Shown here: one piece after another, positions 53,397 through 64,000 of the stretch
Position numbering within the stretch: the first letter of the stretch is position 1
How the letters are laid out: every line of letters starts with the position of its first letter
NCBI GenBank assembly: GCA_949825025.1
Contig: OX463779.1
Location: forward strand, 27,370,539 to 27,434,538
Length of the DNA stretch: 64,000 nt
Origin: Siphlonurus alternatus
Lineage: Eukaryota > Arthropoda > Insecta > Ephemeroptera > Siphlonuridae
Reading direction: 5' to 3'
The notes under the pieces: model-generated
What the model saw: the letters and a program-made list of their open reading frames with translations, nothing else
Database searches by the model: none
Told to the model about the DNA's origin: nothing
Made by a program: the position numbers and the translations under genes

Positions 53397-53672
53397 TAAT
53401 AAAGTACCTACCTCGATCAAGAAATGTTAATGCAGAAATGGGTAGAGAGTGCAAAGTTATGCTACTCTGATTTTTTTAAGGTTTTTTAGAGCCCGGGAAC
53501 TATTTTTTAAAAAATTATTGGAAATCCATTTTTTAAAAATAGTTCTCAGGCTTTAAATAAATAAAATAATAAATAGATAGATAAAATAAATCGAGTAGCA
53601 TAACTTTGTATCCTCTATTCCTCTATCTATATTTTTTTCTACAACACAAATTTTTGAGGTCGGTATTCCATT
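53397..53672. mobile_element. foldback element, copy 5 (degraded)
   Basis: Retains GCAGAAATGGGTAGAGAGTG, GAGCCCGGGAACTATTTTTT and the terminal GAGGTCGGTATTCCATT; the centre is shortened and AT-replaced. Confidence 0.65.
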
Positions 53673-56340
53673 GTTTATTTGGTCAAAGAATACAAGTTAT
53701 TGGTCGGTATATCCATTTAATATATTTTTAAAAGTATTTCTCGTGCTCAAAACGGACAAGAAGATCTGAAAATAAACAATTAAAGCAACACAAAACGGTT
53801 CAAAATTGTTATAATAATAATAACATAATAATAACACAAAAGAATTAATGCATCCGTGCCAAGATTTTATTATAATAATAGTGAACAAAATTTGTCAACA
53901 AAATAATATTTTTTGCTTCAATATTCTCAATATATATAGCTTAATTTGTTTTAATTGAAATTAAAAAAAAAAAAAAAAAAAATGTTTCATTTTTTCCCCC
54001 TTTTCAAATTTGCTTACTTTCAAGTTAATCTTCGTATAAAATAGATTAAATAGAGTAGAAAATGGATTGAAAAAAAAAGGGAAAGTTTGTTTTGTCTATC
54101 GTCGCTACTTTTGAAAGAGTTTGATTGCTTGTCTACACAAGATCGACGAGCCTTGTTATCCACTTGGAACATCAGTACAGTGAGTCTCTAACACAAAGTT
54201 GGCTACTTCAACGAACAGTTTGGAGTACGTCAGTGTACTCTATTACGTATTTCTGTTCACATGTCGATGTTAGAGCCTCCTGAGATTTTTAAGAAACATT
54301 CCTTGCCTCGGAAAATCAATATGTGGCAAAATTATGTGGTAGTCATTTCTAGTAGGATTATATATTATTATAGTGTAGTGTATTAATTAGATTTAACACA
54401 CAGGGGAAAGAAAGAATAGCAACTTGTTGACATTAATAATTAAAATACAATATAATTGAAATAATGAAATTACTGTTCCTATTCTCTTTGAATTATAAAA
54501 TAAATATTGTTGTATACATAATCGAATTATTGAGATTAAATAATGTGTAAAAAATTTAAAATGTGTTTAATTATTTTTTACGTAAAACGTAGTGAAAAAA
54601 ATTATAGAAATATGATTCGTTTGAAATGTTATACTTGCCATTATTTGTAACTTCATGTTTTTAAAAGCTGATAATTAATTTGTATTGCGTCGTAGATTAT
54701 GTTTTCAAGAGTAGTTTTATGAAATAAATGTGATTAAGCCGAATCTTTTTGATGTTAAAATACGTATTTATTCAATAGATGAAAAAATAATTAACTTGTT
54801 CAGTAAAACAATCGGGGTATTCAAGTATTCATGTATAATCATGCTGCACGAAAAAATAGCAATAATCAAATTTAAATTTGCTTTCCGTGAATATGATTCG
54901 ATTTTTATTTTTACATTAATGAAACACAAAATAATTGTTATTGACAGGAAGTTAATTTCTTATACATAAAAAAAAACGAACTTAGAAATTAAATTTAAGA
55001 TTCTTTTAAAAGCACTATAGAAAAAGTTAAAAAAACATAATATATATTATATATTCAGTATAGTTTCAGTTTAAAGGGTTTTTATTATCAAAATTCACAT
55101 TACATTTTTCACAATATGGGTAGGATACAATTAAGTATCAAAACACCCTCTTTACCCTATTTAATTAAACTAAAAGCAATTAATGCTCTTCAAACTACTT
55201 TTTGAATATTATAAAGACACATATACATATTAAAATAATAAAAAATTACAAAATGCACTGTTATAAATGTCCAATCGAAGCACAGCCGCCAGGCTAGGCA
55301 ACTTGTGCAGCATTCACGTCAAGCAGGTTGCATATTCATCAAGGGCTCAAGGGCAAGCAAGACGATGTCAAGAGCTTGAGGCTCGACAGTTTAGTTGCGA
55401 CGAAGAACAATTTGATATGATCAGTACACTTGATAAGTTTACGTGTTGGATTAGTACATGCTGACTTCGTTAATTATATTAGAGTGTATTGGCAGGTACT
55501 GCTTTTATAATAATATATATTTTTTTTTTTTACATTTAATTTTAATTACACAGGAAGAATAATAATTATTTTTACACGTTGGTCTAAGATTTGTACATCT
55601 AAGTTAATTTTACCGGCAATTATTTTCTCTACAGAATAGTACGTACGCGTGAGAGGACAAGTTCTATAACAATATTATAATGAACTGCAGACTTAATTAG
55701 CAAATGTAATTAAGAACTCGTGTCTCTCGGAGAGCCTTCTTCCACCTGTCGCGTTAACACAGCCCGACTAAATGGCTCACAGCTTCTAATTAAAGTTCTT
55801 CGTATCAGGGAATAATATAATATAATTATAATCTTTTCCTTGTTCGTATGTCAGCACGCACGCACTCCAGCTAACTATTGTTATGCGATAGCCACTGTAA
55901 AGTTGACCGCAACATCTCAAAATATATTACTCAAATTTAAATTATTATTTGATGCTGCAGTCCAATTGTCCAATTAACAGATTCTTGAACCGTGTATGGA
56001 CGTTCTTTCGTAAGTCGATTGATAACTTTCGATCGCCATAAAGTTAAATATTAATTTAAGTGAACGTCAAACGTAAAACAAAGTTTAAAATAATGATACT
56101 TTGAAATCAATTTCTATAAAAATGAACATTTCTCATGTTATTTTATATTCCATCTTAACAATTACAAATATTTTTTGAACTCTAATACTTTACTAAAATT
56201 AATACTTGTAATAGATTTCAAAAATTATTTTGTTTATTGAGGTCTCTCTATTCAATTTTGTTCTAAAAAAATCTTATTTAAATAAATAATTAATTTAACA
56301 TTTCTCCACGAAAAATTATCGAAAGACATTTATAAGAAGT

Positions 56341-56373
<33 letters not shown>

Positions 56374-57257
56374 CCTATTTTTTTTTTATTCAAATTTGAA
56401 ACTTCTTGTTGGAAGTTAAAATGTTACAGTAGATGACATAATGAAAAAAAAAAAAATGTCACATGCAGACAAGTATTTGCCATGGTAGTTTAATTACTAG
56501 GACAATGTGAAATGTAATGAATATTAATGAAACAATTCTATATAAAATACAATTGAATTTACATATTTAAATTACATTTGAAGAAATATATTTTTATATA
56601 ATATGTTATAAATTATAAATATTAAAACAATGGCTCTTTTCATTATTGATAACTTGAAATAGACTTCTACAATGCAAAAATGATTCATTTTGTTAATTGC
56701 TAATTAATATGTTTATGATCTGAAAGTTTTAATGTTAAGAAAAAGGAGACAATTAAAATCCCCTGGTGGTTTTGCAATTGCAATTCCGTCTTCTGATAAT
56801 CGGTGCTGATGCTGTTTACAGAACTTCCAATGTCATACAGTTAAATTTTCCTGGGCATTTTTCTTTTTTAGGCGTTCTATCTCTGTGTAAAATAAAGTAG
56901 ATTTAATTGGTATGTATTCCAAGTAAATATAATCTATTTGACACCTTTCTCTCTTATCTCCCTTAGCCACACTTTGAGTTGTCGTACCTTATTGCCTTCT
57001 TACTAATATAGATTGCCTTAGGCGTATGAAAACGGGGTGTTGATGCTTTTTTGAGATTTAAACCCATTTCACATCTGACGGCCTCGCATTTTAGATGCTT
57101 TACAACCAATTCACCCTTTCTACCGTAAATCTAATATCCGTCACGCTTTCTTTCAAACAGACTTTCAACGCGAATCCCAGTATCCTGTAAAAAGTGTATA
57201 TAGTAACAAATATTAATAATAAAAATCTAATACATTATTTTAAATTAGAAAAATGTG
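53673..57257. other. gene-poor AT-rich spacer
   Basis: Besides the short shared repeat at 55288 and homopolymer runs (53955, 56340, 55520), I see no supported gene. Patches of mixed composition at 54100-54280, 55265-55450 and 55640-55790 have no coding family. Confidence 0.45.
55288..55345 (+). repeat. short repeat shared with 16470-16525
   Basis: See the copy near MRPL39. Here it sits in a gene-poor, locally GC-rich patch (55265-55450) whose 65-codon open frame is not a recognised protein. Confidence 0.35.
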
Positions 57258-57296
57258 ATATTTATATATATATATAATTATATATATATATATATA

Positions 57297-57371
<75 letters not shown>
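57258..57371. repeat. (TA)n microsatellite
   Basis: TA runs with AATTATATA interruptions. Confidence 0.9.
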
Positions 57372-57375
<4 letters not shown>

Positions 57376-57759
57376 CATATTTATCAGCATGTGTTAAGAG
57401 GCTGATTCAGTGGCGTATCCGAGCATCCGATATAAATCTGTTTGCACAGCACGCGCTTGACAAATGAAAAGTGGATTTTAAATCAATGACGAAGAAAATT
57501 TTATCTTGTGTGTGACCTTTGTGTCATACCAAGATCATAGGCGGGAAGTTGCAGAATTTTTGGTAAACCTCACTATTGAAGGGATACCCGCCAGCGTGAC
57601 GAGTTATATAGGAAAAACAAACATCGTTCACTGCAGCAGTTTATAAAGCAAGAAAATAAAATAATAATTAAATTATGTTCACGCTATTAAATAATGGTAA
57701 TACAATTAAAATATTAAGTTGATGTACTTTTACATACCATACCATAAAATATTGTATTT

Positions 57760-58045
57760 ATTTACAAAGCAGTTGAAAAATTACGTATTCAGCTCACCCT
57801 CTACACGTCTAAACCTAATCTATCTATTACGTCTTTTTACCTCAAAAATGCACCTTATTTATCTCCTTGCTCAAAGTAAGGTTGAAATGAAAAAAAAACT
57901 TTCTAACACTTCGTGCTCATGTAATGTAAAGAAGGCGTAATCTCGTCTTTTTCCCTCTTTTCTCCTCAAAAATATTTCAAAATTAGAGGGGGAAAAAAAA
58001 AAAAGATAAGGAGAGACGTGTTACAAGTGAATAAAAGATGAAAAT
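57760..58045 (+). repeat. diverged dispersed repeat, copy 1 (inverted to 61860)
   Basis: GTTGAAAAATTACGT, TACACGTCTAA, GTCTTTTTACCTCAAA and CGTCTTTTTCCCTC recur in the same order on the opposite strand at 61860-62145. The copies are clearly diverged, so this is an old repeat rather than a recent transposon end. Confidence 0.55.
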
Positions 58046-58977
58046 TATTTCAACTCGGTACATTTCATTATCGTGTTATATCGTACGTTCTGGAAAACAT
58101 TTATCTTTATTCTTTTGTTTATTATTGTCATCACATACAGTGATCTAATAGATCAAACCGACAATTTTTAAATACATGCATGATGATGTACGTACATACT
58201 TGATGGTGGGAGTGACCTTTGTTAAATTATTAACCAGATGATTCGATTGTCCCCTCCTCTTAGTCTCTTATGCCCGCCCTAATTCTCATAGCATGTCAAA
58301 GTCACCGCACTTTCAATCAGAGCCCATATTTAAAATTAAATAAAACACACAAGTAATTAAAATAAAGTTTGTGAGGTTGTAGAAATTAAAAATAATAATA
58401 ATAATTCCAAACTGAAGAAAAAGTAAAAAAGCAAAATAAAACTTTCAAGACTTTACCACAGTTTTTCTAGGAAATTTAATTTCGATAGTAAAATGTTATA
58501 AAAAATATGCCTCTTTAGTTTTTCATCAAACTCTTCAATTTATTTTATATACGTAACACGCAGCTTAATAATATTGTATGAATTGTATTAAATAATTGTT
58601 AATTTAATTGTGATAAGTAGAGTTAGTGAGTTCTTCTTATGCATGCATAATATTGCACATAATCAAATATTATAAAGTTAAATAATATTAATCATATTAT
58701 ATTATACATGTTAGCGCTTAACACCGAATTAGGCAATGTTAAAAAAATTGACCAAAACTAGTTTTGGATTATGCATTTCGACCAAAGCCCAAAATGAACT
58801 AAATATTTCTGTTTTTGGTAATTTAAATTTCATCAAAAGTAATTCTGATCAATTGGTACAATTCAAAAACAATAAAAAAAAGTATGAGACAGAGCTCTAT
58901 ATCTTCCGCTTTTTGGTCAAACAAAAGTAATTAAAACTAGTTTCAGCCACATAAAAAAAAAAAAAAAAAATGATGTC
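58046..58977. other. AT-rich spacer
   Basis: Nothing recognised. The 64-codon frame at 58736 is low-complexity. Confidence 0.4.
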
Positions 58978-59301
58978 AATGGAGTATCGACCTCATTTTT
59001 TTTTTTTTATTGCAGAAATGGATAGAGAGTGCGAAGTTATGCTCCCTGATTTTTGTCAGATTTTTTACAGCCAGGGAACTGTTTTTAAAAAAAAATATTG
59101 AAAGTTCTTTTTGTGACGTCACGAGGCGGTAAGTCCTATATTTTTCTTAAGGAGCGGCGCCTCGTGACATGACAAAAAGAACTTTCAAGAATTTTTTAAA
59201 AATAGTTCCAGGGCTCTAAAAAATCTGAAAAAAATCAGGGTAGCATAACTTTACACCTTCTATCCATTTCTGCAATAAAAAATTGAGGTCGATACTCTAT
59301 T
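58978..59301. mobile_element. foldback element, copy 6
   Basis: Ends AATGGAGTATCGACCTCA / TGAGGTCGATACTCTATT, with the GACGTCAC-containing centre and both arms intact. Confidence 0.75.
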
Positions 59302-60091
59302 TCCTTTTGGCTTTGATTACTTCTTTATACATTGAACCAAAACTAGATTTCGTCTTGTCATAAACGCGGCTACACAGCTGTTAAAATAATATTCGTGACT
59401 TAAACTATGGTCAAACAATGTTTTATGACTTCTTGTATACATAAAAGTCACAAAATTCGACTCGCAACAAGGACATGTAATGTTAGCATGAAAGGTTAGG
59501 AAACGTTAGACGCCATGTAATTAGCCCAGTTGAGTTAAAAAATACTGAAAATTTTAATATCTAACTAAAATTAAAAAAATTTATGAATAATTTTGTTCAT
59601 AATTATAATAGTGTTAAACAGAAATAACAATAAGTTGTGATCAAAATTAAATTACCAAAAGCCGAAATATTTGCTTATTTTTCACTTCGAATTTTGGTCA
59701 AAATGCAAAAAACAAATCTTATAATTTTGGTCAACCTTTTCGCACATCGTCCGAATTCGGCTTTTGAAGCTAACATAATATATTATATAGATTAACTAGT
59801 ATATATATTATATAGGTAGCTATATATAATATTTCATTTGAGTTAAAGACGTGCGCATTTTCTCTATCATGGATCATTGCGAATTTTATTATTTTTTAAA
59901 ATTATTTAATTTACATTTTATATCCTGTAACATAATTATATGATAATACTAATAATTAAAACTTGACTTGATATTCATTGAATGAGGTAAAAAAATAAAT
60001 TATATTAAATGTTATGTATTTTTTTTTTAATTCAAAAAAAATTTTGGTACAAAATACACGAATACTTTTTAAAATTGTCGTTATTTTTTAG

Positions 60092-60200
60092 GTCTGATGC
60101 AGATATCGATTTCCGAGATGAGAGCGCACTGATGGTACATGGAACGTCTCGGCTAGAAATAATCTGCCAGTCTGATGGCAATTTGGCAATGAAGCTGTAA
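60092..60200 (+). CDS. possible terminal exon, unrecognised
   Basis: After a T-rich acceptor ending TTTTTTAG, a frame of mixed base composition encodes SDADIDFRDESALMVHGT and a further 17 residues to a TAA. No partner exon or family is recognised. It stands out only by composition and the splice-like start. Confidence 0.15.
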
Positions 60201-60667
60201 TTGCGGTAGTGTCCCTCATTCTCAGAGGAAGCTGACAATTAAGCATGCTATTTTCAGGACAAGCATGCTATTTTCAGGTCAATTGATTTCCGTCTCAAGC
60301 TTTTAATCACGACAGATGCTAATGAGGAAATCTCTATCTTGTGTTCCTTTCAACAACGATATTCACCCACCCAAAATTCATGTTTTGTGGTAGTGTGTTC
60401 GATGGTAATTAGTAATTAGTGAAGCTCACGAAGAGAAAAGAGATACGAATAAAGGTTAGATGAGATATATATAATATAAGGTAAATAAATTTATTAATTA
60501 ATACACACAGAAATTAATTCAAATATATTTATTGGATGGCTTCAAATTATATTGACATATTGCTCTTTAAAGACACAACAGCATAATCTTTACATCACAG
60601 GTAAAAATTACATTATTCTTTTATTGCGCTGAAAAAAAATATATTTTCGCCTCGTTTTTCTAATACA

Positions 60668-60836
<169 letters not shown>

Positions 60837-61859
60837 AAAGATGTAAGAATAAAAATATAATACTTTTGCAACAATCTTATTATACTTTTATTTAAGTTTT
60901 AAATTTTTACAGTGCTTCATTTTGTTCGAAAAGCATTCTAACATATTTCCAAGTCTAAAACAATCTAAAAAAAAATTGGTAATTTAAAAGTTTTCTCATG
61001 CAGTTAATATTTAATTTCAAGATAACATAATATATGTATATAACTATAAAATATAATGATTATTTCCATAGTTAATTTACGTATCACATAATATCCCATA
61101 TGTGGTAAATAAATTTTCATATATAAAATATAATCCCCTCTAGATGAGATGATTGACTGAGCGACATGCTTAATTCTGAATGCTAAATTTGTGAAGGAAC
61201 AATTCTATTTAATTCCATAAAATTAATTTTCAATTAGACGCTCGATGTTATTTGTAATCCTCTTATATTTTATTTTACGTGCTTGCTTGCTAATTATGAG
61301 TCTTTCTATAAATTATATTATATTCTTGTTACACGTGGGTTGTATTATATAGTTATTACATAATGATTTATAAGAAATTAATGGCATTTAATTTAGTTAC
61401 TTTGGAGAGTTAAGAGAGTACTTTTTAATCTTCTAAAAATTGTAACATCACAATGAAAAAACATTTACTTGAAATGAAAGTTAACTGCAGATCTAACTAA
61501 TAAATATTATTAATATTAATCAATAAGCGAAACACTAACAACCCATACACAAACACTTTTTTCACGCGGAAAAAACAACAACAACAGATTCGAAAATCGT
61601 TGTGATTAACATGATTAACACTCGTGTGCCTGATTTCAACTTAATTGTGGCTATTAAAAATTACAATATTTGGCTGCAAAGAAAACTGAAAGTGTTTTTC
61701 CTATTGGCAACAAAATTAGAATAGAAAAATACGTATGTAATTTTTATTTTTATAATAAAAACATGACTTTATTTTTGAAAAGTAATATTGAAAAGAAAAT
61801 ATACAGCAGTCATAGCAAACAACTTTTTTATTACACTTCTTTTGTTGGACTACACCTGA

Positions 61860-62145
61860 ATTGAAAAAAAGATATATTTTATTTACTTTTACAATCTCTC
61901 CTCCTTTATTTTTCTTCTATTTTGCACCATTTTCAAGAAATAAAGAGAGAAAAAGACGATATTATGTCTTCTTTCCTCTTATCGAGCATAAAATGTTTTT
62001 TTTTAAAAATTGTCTCCATTTTTTCCTCCCTTTGAAGTTTGAACGCTAAGAAAAAAGTTGTGTATTTGAGGTAAAAAGACATAATAAGATTAGCTTTAGA
62101 CGTGTAAAGGATGAATTGAAGACGTAATTTTTCAACTAGAGATAG
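61860..62145 (-). repeat. diverged dispersed repeat, copy 2 (inverted to 57760)
   Basis: Minus-strand order: GTTGAAAAATTACGTC, TACACGTCTAAAGCTAATC, GTCTTTTTACCTCAAAT, ATCGTCTTTTTCTCTC, the same as the plus strand at 57760-58045. The long open frame on the minus strand is only repeat content. Confidence 0.55.
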
Positions 62146-64000
62146 GGCATTCAAAGAAAAATCTGAAAACATTAGCTGCAGCTTCCAAAGTTCTAACAAA
62201 ATAATCAAGTAGCTATTAATTAATGACATCTGTTTATGATGTAAGATGTAATTTTATGCATAACAAAAGAAAATAATTCGCATATCGACTAATATATAGA
62301 GAATTTGCTTGGTTTATGCAAGCTATGTAGATATTACACCTGGCAAATGGATGTGACAACCTGTCACGGCCAACCTCATCAACCAACTTTAATTAAGACT
62401 TTGATTGCAATTTACGGCTCGTATGCATGTGTTGAAGAGATTATTAGAAAATTAATACTGATGGCAGCTTATAATGTGTTCAGTTTTTCTACACATTTAA
62501 TTATAAATGACAGCTGAGGAATTGCTTGTTACTAAATATTATGTAGTGTACAATGTCCAGTAATTAATTATCTAGCTAAATGAGGGTGAAATTTGATGTT
62601 TCCTTGCATTATTTTATAACTGTGATAGATGACAATAAATGTCAATGTCAATATGCGCATGCATTCCTCCAGGCTGCTCTGAGGTGTTCATAATCATATT
62701 CTTCTCTCATAATGTAATTTTGTATTTAAATTTTGCAATATTTTAGCATATTTATTATATAGTTACTATGCAACATTTTACTATACAACTTTTTTTTTCA
62801 GATATTTTTAGCATTTTTTTCTTTTACTGTTGTTTTCTTTTCTGCTTTTTGTGTACCGTGATGCGGTACAATACTATTTAAATATACAGGGTTAGTTGAA
62901 GTAAAAATGTCAACATATAATTTTACCCAGTTACTTATAATGTTATTTATAAAAAGTGTTTTGTTTTTCACAACTTTGTAATGAAGCTTTCTTTGCATTC
63001 TGTGCGTGGTAATGTGAAGCATTGACCTTTTCTCTGCTCGTTGTTTAATTAAGCGTGCATTCCAGTAATATGTTGCTTATTTTGTATTGTGTGTAATTTT
63101 TTATTGTAATAGAGCATTAAATTATTTCAATGTTAATTTTAAACAAAGTATATACTGAATTACATACAAGAGATTCTAACGTGATTCATGGAATCTTTTA
63201 TACAGCATGTTGATGTAACTGAGTAATCATAATTTTTAAACATATTTATGAATATTAATTACATTTAGTGGAGAGCCAATTCTTCATCTTATTCCAATAT
63301 TTATTTAGAAACCCGATTATTTAGATTTTCTCGCGGATAAATCAATTATTAAAAAATAATTGTTCTGTAATATTTAAGCCGGTATTGCACGATCGATATA
63401 TTATTCTTAATTATTGAATACAATTTTTCATTATTTTTCCTTGCAAGAAAATTTCAACTCAATTTGTTTGTATGAGAATGAAATTCATTTGCAGTAAAAA
63501 ATTGTATTCGAAATTGTACCATGCAATACAGGTTTTATACTGATAAGATTCAATAATACTAAAATGAGGGTAAATAGCATTTTCTGCTATCTACTTACCC
63601 CGCATAATCGCTGTATACTGTTTATGCAAACTTGCAAAGGAGTTAACACATTAAATTATTACAAATGAAATATATAGAACGATCGATCAGGCTTTGAATT
63701 TTTTTCAAAATTTATAAGCTATTTACTGTCTTTATTAATATGCTTTCATTAAACAGCTGCAGAGGTGTTTTGTATAAACCGTCAAAGTCAAGCCAATGCT
63801 AAAAAAAAAAAAAAAAAATCATGACTAATGTTGCAATTCCCATATTTCTTTTAAAGTTTAATTGTTATAATAATTATTACACCAAATTCGTGCAGATATT
63901 GCAGACATTTTTAAAAGGTAAAGGCAGAAAACACGAAGATTTAAAAAAAAAAAATCACATTTTTAAAATGTAAATGTATTTCAAAACTTTAATAATATAT
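62146..64000. other. AT-rich spacer to window end
   Basis: Nothing recognised beyond homopolymers. Short frames at 62305 and 62798 have no family or splice support. Confidence 0.4.

Overview
This window comes from an AT-rich invertebrate (metazoan) nuclear genome. Genes are split by GT-AG introns, exons are clearly more GC-rich than the DNA around them, there is no operon structure, and introns and spacers are full of small inverted-repeat transposons and A/T microsatellites. The phylum cannot be fixed from the sequence. Gene content (IL-17-like cytokines, FAN/NSMAF, FEN1, MRPL39, VPS8, a stefin-type cystatin) only says animal.

Layout. 1-6181: repeat-rich DNA with no confident exon. 6182-7534 (+): last three exons of VPS8, with the RING-H2 finger. 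10542-11066 (+) and 12467-12985 (-): two single-exon, tail-to-tail, TATA-driven genes for secreted IL-17-like proteins. 16654-20765 (+): complete 9-exon MRPL39. 21960-39741 (+): an 18-exon NSMAF/FAN gene (PH-BEACH-WD40) starting with a 14-nt coding exon. 40394-47795 (-): complete 8-exon FEN1, convergent with NSMAF. 50417-51337 (+): two-exon cystatin/stefin. 51338-64000: no convincing gene, only simple repeats and mobile-element copies.

The genes have unrelated jobs: endosomal tethering, cytokine signalling, mitochondrial translation, sphingomyelinase/TNF signalling, DNA flap processing and cysteine-protease inhibition. Only the IL-17-like pair looks like a functional local cluster.

The most unusual part is the mobile DNA. 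It includes: a near-perfect palindrome family of about 355-375 bp bounded by TTAA, with one copy that keeps the core but has different ends; a 3.75-kb element in NSMAF intron 10 with ~735-bp inverted arms, a TTA duplication and inverted YY1-like sites; a 2.0-kb hAT-like element with an exact 8-bp duplication in NSMAF intron 1, itself carrying two other elements; a foldback family with GACGTC cores and, in some copies, a B-box-like core; a 5S-rRNA-headed SINE; and three 5'-truncated non-LTR retrotransposon fragments.

All exon boundaries were placed by eye from splice motifs, reading-frame continuity and remembered family similarity; none was checked by alignment software or transcript data.
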